Source: Gammaproteobacteria bacterium
GTDB lineage: Bacteria; Pseudomonadota; Gammaproteobacteria; Pseudomonadales; GM7GCV1
DNA: 7,761 bases
Direction of reading: 5' to 3'
Assembly (NCBI GenBank): GCA_030830945.1
Contig: JAURLY010000239.1
Location: 1 to 7,761 of the forward strand
The notes under the pieces were generated by a model. It had not been told where the DNA came from and did no database searches. It was given only the letters and a program-made list of their open reading frames with translations. Position 1 is the first letter of the stretch, and every line of letters begins with the position of its first letter. Below, piece by piece: positions 1 to 5,352 of this stretch. Made by a program: the position numbers and the translations under genes.

Positions 1-147
1 AAATGTGGTTACCAGTATCGGATCTGGAAATTGGCGCAGAAGTGCATCGGGTACCTGCCCAAGCCCGGTTTTCTTGTCTACATACAGGTAGGTTTCTTCT
101 TTTTTTGCCGTTTTATAGGCATCACAAAGAATCATTTCACTGCTCAT
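1..147 (-). CDS. ycgL: YcgL family protein, N-terminal 49 residues (partial)
   Basis: The frame starts at ATG 147 and stays open to the left edge, so only the first 49 residues are present. They read MSSEMILCDAYKT, then EETYLYVDKKTGLGQVPDALL. This matches the start of the small YcgL family of gammaproteobacteria, whose E. coli member has a YRSSK..QTYLYVEKK segment followed by a VPEEL segment. The family is about 90-110 residues long and has no firmly established biochemical function that I can cite. A GAGG sequence about 6 bases before the ATG can serve as ribosome binding site. A second in-frame ATG at 135 is possible and would fit the shorter N-terminus of some homologues. The gene begins 9 bases after rnd, a pairing common in Pseudomonas relatives, and is probably the next gene of the dnaX-recR-rnd transcript. 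Confidence 0.85.
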   Translation of the reverse strand, partial: MSSEMILCDAYKTAKKEETYLYVDKKTGLGQVPDALLRQFPDPILVTTF

Positions 148-156
148 GCATTGGCC

Positions 157-1317
157 TCATTGCTCACACAATTTCTCAAGTTCAGCGCCGAGCAACTCGA
201 AGCGCCATCCCTGAAGTAGCGAGGAGCTTATTTGCACCCGACCCGCCTTGTACTGGATAAGTTCTGATAAATCATTTTTGTTGGCGATAAAACGTGCCGA
301 CAGTGCCAACTCTTCAGATTTGTCATTAACAACCTTTTGCAGATGCTTTAGCAACGCCCGCTGTTCAGGCTCCAGATCAGGCACTGGCTGGTTTGGTGGC
401 TGCTCAAGCTCATCCGTATTGATTATCTCCAATATCGCCTGACTGTTTCGTCTAAGGGTAGTAGGAGTCACGCCCCGGATTTCCGAAAGCTGCTGAAGCG
501 TTGTCGGTTTTTTTGTGGCGATTTCCAAAAGTTCGGGATCTTTCATCATCCAGCCACGGGGTTTGTCCAGGCGCCGACTCAGGTTTTCCCGCCAGTCCAC
601 CAGAGCATAGACAAAGGGCCAACAATCCGGATTGGTGCGTCCCAACCCTTTAACCCGCAGCCATTGTTGCTCAGGCCTGGGTTCTTGCAAATATTTGTCA
701 CGCATTGCGTCGCACTCTTGCACAACCCAGTCAAAACGACCAGACGCCCTGAGTTCTTCTTCCAGTTCAGCGTAAATGCCCAACAGCCAGCGAACATCTT
801 CCCGGGCATAGGTTCGTTGTGCCGGACTTAAAGGCCTTTGCAGCCAATCTGATCGGGTTTCCGACTTATCCAGCTCGATGCCTCGCAGGGTGGACACCAT
901 ATTGGCATATCCCAGTGCATCACCTTTGCCCAAGAAAGCACAAGCAATCTGGGTATCGATCAAGTGCGAGGGCTGCGAATCAAAATAACGGCGGAATACC
1001 TCTAGATCTTCACTGCATGAATGCATAACAATTGTCACGTCACCTTGTAACAATTCAGCGAACGGCCGCCAGTCTTTAATTTCCAATGGATCAATGAGCA
1101 CCAATTCCTCATCTGAAGCAATTTGCAACAGGGCCAAAATCGGATAATAGGTGTTACGGCGTTCAAATTCGGTATCCAACGCTAATCTGGGATAGCTCTT
1201 GAGCCTCTCGCACAGCTGCTCCAGCTCTGTCTGGGTATTTACGTCGCTTTCCTTAAGGTGAGAATTCAAAAATAGGTTGCTCAGAAAGTGGGAAGAACTT
1301 GATGCCTGTAATGGCAT
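157..1317 (-). CDS. rnd: Ribonuclease D
   Basis: This is a 3'-to-5' exoribonuclease that trims tRNA precursors and other small stable RNAs in the cytoplasm. The 386-residue product has the DEDDy exonuclease domain first: DTEF with Asp48 and Glu50 (Exo I), SEDLEVF with Asp104 (Exo II), and Tyr170 with Asp174 in YAREDV (Exo III). Spacing of these residues matches E. coli RNase D to within one residue. An HRDC domain follows at about 232-300 (DWRENLSRRLDKPRGWMMKD, then QLSEIRGVTPTTLRR), then a C-terminal helical region, for a total close to the usual 375. ATG 1317 shares its A with the recR stop codon (TGATG), so translation is probably coupled to recR. This start gives about 20 residues more than E. 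coli. A TTG one codon upstream is less likely. A Shine-Dalgarno-like AAGGAA lies within the extra N-terminus (see findings). Confidence 0.96.
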   Translation of the reverse strand: MPLQASSSSHFLSNLFLNSHLKESDVNTQTELEQLCERLKSYPRLALDTEFERRNTYYPILALLQIASDEELVLIDPLEIKDWRPFAELLQGDVTIVMHSCSEDLEVFRRYFDSQPSHLIDTQIACAFLGKGDALGYANMVSTLRGIELDKSETRSDWLQRPLSPAQRTYAREDVRWLLGIYAELEEELRASGRFDWVVQECDAMRDKYLQEPRPEQQWLRVKGLGRTNPDCWPFVYALVDWRENLSRRLDKPRGWMMKDPELLEIATKKPTTLQQLSEIRGVTPTTLRRNSQAILEIINTDELEQPPNQPVPDLEPEQRALLKHLQKVVNDKSEELALSARFIANKNDLSELIQYKAGRVQISSSLLQGWRFELLGAELEKLCEQ

Positions 1318-1319
1318 CA
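1315..1319 (-). promoter_or_regulatory. Stop-start overlap TGATG coupling recR and rnd
   Basis: The recR stop TGA (1319-1317) and the rnd start ATG (1317-1315) share one base. No clear Shine-Dalgarno sequence precedes this ATG, so re-initiation by ribosomes finishing recR is the likely way rnd is translated. The overlap is seen directly; the coupling is inferred. Confidence 0.6.
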
Positions 1320-1928
1320 ACTGTAGGCTTTACGACCAGCAAAAGCCTGGCTAAGGGTATTGCCATCAACATATTCCAGTTCGCCGCCTGTTGGAACACC
1401 CTGCGCAATTCTGGAAAGCTTAATCGGATGATCCAGGTTCAGGCGACGCAACTGTTCGCAAATATAGTGAGCGGTGGCTTCGCCTTCTACTGTCAAGTTG
1501 GTTGCGAGAATAACTTCCTCAACTCCTTCGGCGAGAACCATTTTTAACAGCTGGTCAATACCGATATCCTCGGGTCCAACACCATCCAAAGGAGATAGCT
1601 TGCCATAAAGCACAAAATACTTGCCGCGAAAGCTTCCCGCAGATTCCACGGCCATCACATCCATTGGGGTTTCGACGATACAAAGCACGGATTGATCGCG
1701 GCGGCGATCTTCGCAAATAAGGCAAATTTCGGCTTCGGTAAGATTGCGGCATTGTGCGCAACGACCAACTTTCTCCAATGCTTCTTCTATGTCACTGGCT
1801 AGTCTCGCCGCTTTATCGGGTGTTTTTTCAAGTAAGCTCAAGGCCATCCGCTGAGCTGTTTTTCGGCCAACACCGGGAAGCGCTTGCAGCGACTCTATCA
1901 GGTTACTCAATAGCGGACTAAAGCTCAT
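1317..1928 (-). CDS. recR: Recombination mediator protein RecR
   Basis: RecR works with RecO (and RecF) to load RecA onto SSB-coated single-stranded DNA at gaps. The 203-residue product has the standard layout and length. A helix-hairpin-helix segment comes first (LPGVGRKTAQRMALSLL, about 17-33). A four-cysteine zinc finger follows (Cys57, Cys60, Cys69, Cys72). Then comes a Toprim domain (about 80-175, with IVETPMDVMAVE and LSPLDGVGPEDIG), and a C-terminal VPTGGELEYVDG segment. The ATG at 1928 gives MSFSPL, the usual N-terminus in Pseudomonas, with AAGG about 7 bases upstream; a TTG two codons earlier is rejected. The Toprim motif usually reads ATNPTVEGEATA, but here it is ATNLTVEGEATA (Leu145). 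The gene lies 16 bases after ebfC and overlaps rnd by one base, within the conserved dnaX-ebfC-recR operon. Confidence 0.98.
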   Translation of the reverse strand: MSFSPLLSNLIESLQALPGVGRKTAQRMALSLLEKTPDKAARLASDIEEALEKVGRCAQCRNLTEAEICLICEDRRRDQSVLCIVETPMDVMAVESAGSFRGKYFVLYGKLSPLDGVGPEDIGIDQLLKMVLAEGVEEVILATNLTVEGEATAHYICEQLRRLNLDHPIKLSRIAQGVPTGGELEYVDGNTLSQAFAGRKAYS

Positions 1929-1944
1929 AAACAAACCTTAAGGA

Positions 1945-2265
1945 CTAGAACGGCAGGTTAAACCCTGGAGGTAACTGCATACCGCCAGTCATTGCTTTCA
2001 TTTTTTCCTTGGAAACAACCTCAACTTTGCGAACCGCATCATTGACAGCCGCGGCAATTAGATCTTCCAGCATTTCCAGATCTTCAGATCCCAAGCTCGG
2101 GTCTATGACGACACGTTTAACATCGTGACGGCCGGTCATGGTTACTTTGACCATTCCGGCCCCGGCCTCACCAACAACTTCCATGTTTTGTACTTCTTCC
2201 TGCATTTTCTGCATTTTTTCCTGCATTTGCTGCGCCTGTTTCATCAGGCCACCAAAGTCTTTCAT
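1945..2265 (-). CDS. ebfC: Nucleoid-associated protein, YbaB/EbfC family
   Basis: This is a small dimeric DNA-binding protein of the YbaB/EbfC family, believed to bind DNA as tweezers-like dimers and to affect nucleoid organisation. The product is 106 residues, close to the 109 of E. coli YbaB. A Met/Gln/Glu-rich amphipathic helix forms the start (MKQAQQMQEKMQKMQEEVQN). A conserved core follows (GEAGAGMVKVTMTGRHDVKRV, split here as GEAGAGMVKVTM and GRHDVKRVVIDPSL), then helical EMLEDLIAAAVNDAV, then a glycine/proline-rich tail (GGMQLPPGFNLPF). The ATG at 2265 has GAG about 8 bases upstream. The gene starts 15 bases after the dnaX stop and ends 16 bases before recR, the order seen in most gammaproteobacteria. 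The family is also written ybaB. Confidence 0.96.
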   Translation of the reverse strand: MKDFGGLMKQAQQMQEKMQKMQEEVQNMEVVGEAGAGMVKVTMTGRHDVKRVVIDPSLGSEDLEMLEDLIAAAVNDAVRKVEVVSKEKMKAMTGGMQLPPGFNLPF

Positions 2266-2280
2266 AAAAATACTCTTTAA

Positions 2281-4251
2281 TCAGGCTGTGTTCGATTTGT
2301 TTGCATTTTTTCCATGCAACTGGATAGAACCCGGCACAAGCTGGGCCTGAAATTCATCCACCAATTTTTGAACGACAGGGCTATCCATAATACTCTGCTC
2401 CGCCTCAGCAAGCTTTTCCTGATGCCGCCGAATGGCATAAGCAGCGGGCGTTTCCCGATCTGATTCCCCATGCTGAATAGTCACAGCTACAGGGGCATTA
2501 AAATACGCTGAGATTTCTTCTGCCAGTTTTTGTTTATGACCATCATTAAACATGGCCTGCCCCTCAGGAGTTAAAATAAACTGCAGATCGCTCTCCTGTG
2601 CAGCCTCCAGAACAAGGTGGGCGCAAAGACTTTTAAACATTCCGCCAATTTGCAGGTGACTAAAAAGGGCAATCCAACTCTCAGGGCCAAGTTCAGCCAA
2701 TGCCTTGGGCGCATTCAGCTCATCATCCTGTAATTCGTCTTGGGCAGATAGTAGTTGTTCAGGTGGATTTTTTGATTCCGGCGCTTGGGGCAACTGATCT
2801 GTTAGATCTTCTGCCAGTAGTTGCTCTGCTTCAAGCAATAGCTCTTCACTGTCATCCTCTAAATCATCCTCTGAGCCATCTTTCTCTTCCCTGGATAATT
2901 CTTCTCTCACAACGATTTGAATAGGCTCAGATATTTCTGGGGTTGGTTCCTCAGCCGGTACGGCTGCTTCTGTCTCAGACACTACTTTTGAGACTGAATC
3001 TGGCACAGCCCGTTCAACTAATTCGTTTTCTGGAGTATCTATTGCGTCGTCTACCGGAACCCGCGGTCCCCCTTGCGGCTCCGGTTCAGGCTTTTTTAGG
3101 CTGGCAGACTCCTCCGTTGAAGTCTTAGCCAAAGACTGCTCTTCAGGCTGGAGCTGCTCGCCTGGCTTCATAGGCTGAAAAGCGGACAAGCGCAGCAAAA
3201 GCATTTCAAATCCCATATGCAGATCAGGAGCAATCGCAATGTCCTTCTGCCCCATCAATAGCATCTGGTAGATCAACTGCACATCTTCCGGGCTAAATGC
3301 TTTGGCATAGGCATCAATTTTTTCTTTATCCAGCCCCTCAAGACGATTTGCCTCAGGTACAGACTGCTGCACTGCAACAGCGTGCATCAAAACGAGTATA
3401 TCTTGCACAAGTGCAAAATAGTCCGGGGAAAATTCTGCCAAGGCATCACTAATAGACAGAAGCTGCTCAGTATTTCCCTTCGCGAGCGCATCAACAAGGT
3501 CGTAAATTTTACGTCGGTCGACCGTGCCCAACATGCTGACAACTTCTGTTTCGCTGAGCTTGCCTCCGCCGTGAGAGATCGCCTGATCTGTCAAGCTTAG
3601 AGCATCTCTCATGCTGCCATTTGCAGCACGGGCAATGTGCCAGAGCGCTTCTGTTTCTACAGGGACTTTTTCTTCACCCAGAACGAATTCCAGATACTGC
3701 TCTATCTTGGCGGATGTCAGGTTTTTTAAATTGAACTGCAAGCAACGGGATAAAACGGTAACTGGAAGCTTTTGCGGATCCGTCGTTGCCAGCAAGAACT
3801 TCACATGATCAGGCGGTTCTTCCAGTGTTTTCAACAGGGCGTTGAAACTGTGCGTTGAAAGCATGTGCACTTCGTCGATCAGGTATATTTTGAAACGGCC
3901 ACGTGTCGGACGGTACTGGATGTTTTCCAGAAGCTCTCGGGTATCCTCAACTTTGGTCCGTGAGGCCGCATCTACTTCAATCAAATCAACAAACCGGCCC
4001 TCGTTGATTTCCTGGCAGGCACTGCATTCACCACAAGGACTTGCCGTAATGCCCTTCTCGCAGTTTAGGGCACGGGCAAGAATACGGGCAATCGTTGTCT
4101 TGCCCACACCTCGAGTGCCAGTAAAAAGATAAGCATGGTGCAGACGCTGGTTTTCCAGTGCATTGACCAGTGCTTTGAGCACATGCTCCTGGCCAGCGAG
4201 TTCGTCAAAGGTCCTGGGGCGCCATTTACGGGCCAACACCTGATAACTCAT
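2281..4251 (-). CDS. dnaX: DNA polymerase III subunit tau (and gamma by frameshift)
   Basis: This gene encodes the clamp-loader ATPase that loads the beta sliding clamp. Tau also joins the polymerase cores to the helicase. The full-length product is 656 residues (E. coli tau 643). The first 220 residues align almost without gaps to E. coli: Walker A GTRGVGKTT with Lys51, zinc cysteines 64, 73, 76 and 79, Walker B LIDEVHML with Asp126-Glu127, sensor 1 ATTDPQ, the SRC arginine finger Arg169, and sensor 2 Arg215. The collar domain runs to about residue 370. Residues about 388-516 form an unusually acidic linker, and 517-656 form the tau-specific C-terminus. The start is ATG 4251 (MSYQVLARKWRP, GGAG 9 bases upstream). 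A GTG at 4338 would add 29 residues but lies upstream of the predicted -10 box. Codons 386-387 form a slippery site for the shorter gamma. First gene of its operon. Confidence 0.98.
   Translation of the reverse strand: MSYQVLARKWRPRTFDELAGQEHVLKALVNALENQRLHHAYLFTGTRGVGKTTIARILARALNCEKGITASPCGECSACQEINEGRFVDLIEVDAASRTKVEDTRELLENIQYRPTRGRFKIYLIDEVHMLSTHSFNALLKTLEEPPDHVKFLLATTDPQKLPVTVLSRCLQFNLKNLTSAKIEQYLEFVLGEEKVPVETEALWHIARAANGSMRDALSLTDQAISHGGGKLSETEVVSMLGTVDRRKIYDLVDALAKGNTEQLLSISDALAEFSPDYFALVQDILVLMHAVAVQQSVPEANRLEGLDKEKIDAYAKAFSPEDVQLIYQMLLMGQKDIAIAPDLHMGFEMLLLRLSAFQPMKPGEQLQPEEQSLAKTSTEESASLKKPEPEPQGGPRVPVDDAIDTPENELVERAVPDSVSKVVSETEAAVPAEEPTPEISEPIQIVVREELSREEKDGSEDDLEDDSEELLLEAEQLLAEDLTDQLPQAPESKNPPEQLLSAQDELQDDELNAPKALAELGPESWIALFSHLQIGGMFKSLCAHLVLEAAQESDLQFILTPEGQAMFNDGHKQKLAEEISAYFNAPVAVTIQHGESDRETPAAYAIRRHQEKLAEAEQSIMDSPVVQKLVDEFQAQLVPGSIQLHGKNANKSNTA
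3053..3115 (-). promoter_or_regulatory. dnaX: Programmed -1 ribosomal frameshift module (gamma subunit)
   Basis: Three parts occur in order on the coding strand. GGAGGAG at 3115-3109 is a Shine-Dalgarno-like stimulator. Eleven bases later comes the slippery heptamer A AAA AAG at 3097-3091, phased so that dnaX codons 385-387 are CTA AAA AAG. After a 5-base spacer, a hairpin begins: ACCGGAGCC (3085-3077) pairs with GGTTCCGGT (3061-3053), nine pairs with one G-T wobble. Two more pairs form beyond a bulged G (3062), closing a loop of about 10 bases. Slipping by -1 gives GCC then TGA (3088-3086), so the short product is residues 1-387 plus Ala, 388 residues, ending just after the collar domain. 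The heptamer and layout match the known E. coli dnaX element, where gamma is 431 residues. Frameshift efficiency cannot be read from the sequence. Confidence 0.9.
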
Positions 4252-4304
4252 ATATTTAAACTCCAGGAAAGATGAAAACTTGCGTGCATTAAAAATGATG
4301 TAAC

Positions 4305-4320
4305 GAGGGATTATACCCTC
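4305..4320. repeat. Inverted repeat around the dnaX -10 box
   Basis: GAGGG (4305-4309) and CCCTC (4316-4320) are perfect inverted arms flanking ATTATA, which reads TATAAT on the minus strand. The -10 box of the dnaX promoter therefore sits in the centre of a 16-base inverted repeat. It could be a protein-binding site or chance. Confidence 0.5.
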
Positions 4321-4338
4321 ATGAAGGTTTGCAAACAC
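4310..4338 (-). promoter_or_regulatory. Probable dnaX operon promoter
   Basis: A perfect TATAAT lies at 4315-4310 on the minus strand, 58 bases before the dnaX ATG. The matching -35 is weak: GTGTTT at 4338-4333 with a 17-base spacer. No extended -10 TGn is present. Transcription would begin near 4303 and give a leader of roughly 50 bases. The box overlaps the divergent ffs promoter region. Confidence 0.6.
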
Positions 4339-4357
4339 AGGGCGCGATACGCATAAT
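4329..4357 (+). promoter_or_regulatory. Probable ffs promoter
   Basis: TTGCAA (4329-4334) and CATAAT (4352-4357) are separated by exactly 17 bases, a good sigma-70 arrangement pointing to ffs. The bases after the -10 (GCGTGCCCGC) are GC-rich, the kind of discriminator found at stable-RNA promoters under stringent control; that regulation is inferred. The RNA 5' end at about 4366-4371 lies at the expected distance. Confidence 0.65.
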
Positions 4358-4361
4358 GCGT
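4349..4361. repeat. Inverted repeat around the ffs -10 box
   Basis: ACGCAT A ATGCGT is a perfect inverted repeat with 6-base arms and a single central base. It contains the CATAAT -10 box of the ffs promoter. It may be a regulator site or coincidence. Confidence 0.45.
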
Positions 4362-4370
4362 GCCCGCTAT

Positions 4371-4480
4371 GGTGGCCCCACTGGTCCTTCGCAATTTGAC
4401 GCTGCCAACCCCGCCAGGCCCGGAAGGGAGCAACGGTAACAGTTGTCAGATGTGCCGGAGATTCGCTGGTGGGGTCGCCT
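4371..4480 (+). ncRNA. ffs: 4.5S signal recognition particle RNA (bacterial small type)
   Basis: This RNA binds Ffh to form the signal recognition particle that targets nascent inner-membrane proteins to FtsY. The diagnostic domain IV tip is present: GCCAGGCCC, the GGAA tetraloop (4422-4425), then GGGAGCAACGG, with TGTGCCGGAG returning on the 3' side. GGTGGCCCCA (4371-4380) pairs with TGGGGTCGCC (4470-4479) to close the rod with 10 pairs, two of them G-U. The length of about 110 bases fits the E. coli 114-base RNA. The ends are estimated from the closing helix, and the primary transcript may start a few bases earlier. The terminal stem is followed by a T-rich stretch (4484-4500) that may help termination, though it overlaps the end of nlpD. 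It lies next to dnaX and faces away from it. Confidence 0.93.
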
Positions 4481-4491
4481 CCATTTATTTC

Positions 4492-5289
4492 TTATCTTTT
4501 AGGCAAATATCTGATCGGGTCGACAGGTTTGCCATCCCTGCGAATTTCAAAATAGAGCCGCGGATCTCCTTCAATATCCTTGCCCGATCTGGCGATTCTC
4601 TGGCCTTGAACTACACGGTCGCCTTCTTCTGCCAACAATTCCGAGTTATAGGCGTAGGCACTGAGGTAGAGATCGGAGTGTTTGAGAATCAGGAAGTTGC
4701 CATAACCTCGCACACCCGAACCGGCATAAACAACGACGCCATCAGCCGCCGCCTTAACATCAACGGTGCGCTCTGTATCAAGGGTAATCCCGCGAACCAA
4801 TTCGCTGCTACCGAAGGCCATCACCACACGTCCATCAAGCGGCCAAATCCAGTCACTGACGTTATCGAGCACGCCCGAGGGAACGGATGGGATGGCAGTT
4901 GATGACGTCGCAGTACTGGAAGATGGCACAGAAGCCGTGTTTACACGGGTTGTGGTTGCTACCGGCCTCGATGGCGTAGCCGTCGAGCCGCTTGATCCGG
5001 TGGAGGAAACAGTTCCTCTTTCTACCGCGCTTCCGGACAGCTTTAACCTCTGGCCAATAAAAATAACGTAAGGCTCGGGAATACGATTAATCCTGGCAAG
5101 TTCCCGAAAGTCTTTCTCGTAGCGCCAGGCAATACTGTAAAGAGTATCCCCTTGTTCGACCACATGGGTATTAATGCGTCTGGAGGGAGGGGTCGCGCGA
5201 TCCTCGATGGGAACATTGCCCTGAGTAGCACAGCCCGCAATCAAAATCACAACAGCGAGCACAGCGGCGATGGCTTTAAGGAGGCTCAT
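4492..5289 (-). CDS. nlpD: NlpD-type lipoprotein, LysM plus degenerate LytM domain
   Basis: NlpD is an outer-membrane lipoprotein that in E. coli activates the amidase AmiC to split septal peptidoglycan. The 265-residue product has a lipoprotein signal (MSLLKAIAAVLAVVILIAGC, lipid-modified Cys20). A LysM peptidoglycan-binding domain follows at about 42-84 (HVVEQGDTLYSIAWRYE), then a Ser/Thr/Pro linker (85-140) and a LytM/M23 domain (146-265: WIWPLDGRVVMAFG, GYGNFLILKHSD, FEIRRDGKPVDP). The M23 metal and catalytic positions are replaced: Thr169, Tyr214 and Tyr246 stand where the family usually has Asp, His and His. This is therefore an activator, not an enzyme. The ATG at 5289 is chosen for its AAAGGA site and the signal peptide; a TTG at 5352 would add 21 residues. 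It lies 63 bases after the DUF368 gene. rpoS, which follows nlpD in many relatives, is absent. Confidence 0.92.
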   Translation of the reverse strand: MSLLKAIAAVLAVVILIAGCATQGNVPIEDRATPPSRRINTHVVEQGDTLYSIAWRYEKDFRELARINRIPEPYVIFIGQRLKLSGSAVERGTVSSTGSSGSTATPSRPVATTTRVNTASVPSSSTATSSTAIPSVPSGVLDNVSDWIWPLDGRVVMAFGSSELVRGITLDTERTVDVKAAADGVVVYAGSGVRGYGNFLILKHSDLYLSAYAYNSELLAEEGDRVVQGQRIARSGKDIEGDPRLYFEIRRDGKPVDPIRYLPKR

Positions 5290-5295
5290 TACGCA

Positions 5296-5301
5296 TCCTT
5301 T
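5296..5301 (-). promoter_or_regulatory. Ribosome binding site deciding the nlpD start
   Basis: AAAGGA is followed by a 6-base spacer and ATG 5289. This favours the start that places the lipoprotein signal at the N-terminus over the upstream TTG 5352 and ATG 5337. Confidence 0.75.
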
Positions 5302-5352
5302 AATTCCACCCAACCCGAGGTAATGACTGTTCCTCATGCTCTCTGTCTCCAA

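Noticed and set aside
2700..3128. Hydrophobic plus-strand open frames opposite the dnaX linker
   Set aside because: They are the antisense of Glu/Asp-rich codons, which read as Leu/Ile/Val-rich; the dnaX frame is certain, so these are shadows.
4252..4338. 29-codon N-terminal extension of DnaX from GTG 4338
   Set aside because: It would start upstream of the predicted -10 box, has no Shine-Dalgarno sequence, and MSYQVLARKWRP is the standard N-terminus of the family.
4360..4902. Plus-strand 180-codon open frame across ffs and antisense to nlpD
   Set aside because: It runs through the SRP RNA and then opposite a clear lipoprotein gene; its translation shows no family motif and it has no ribosome binding site.
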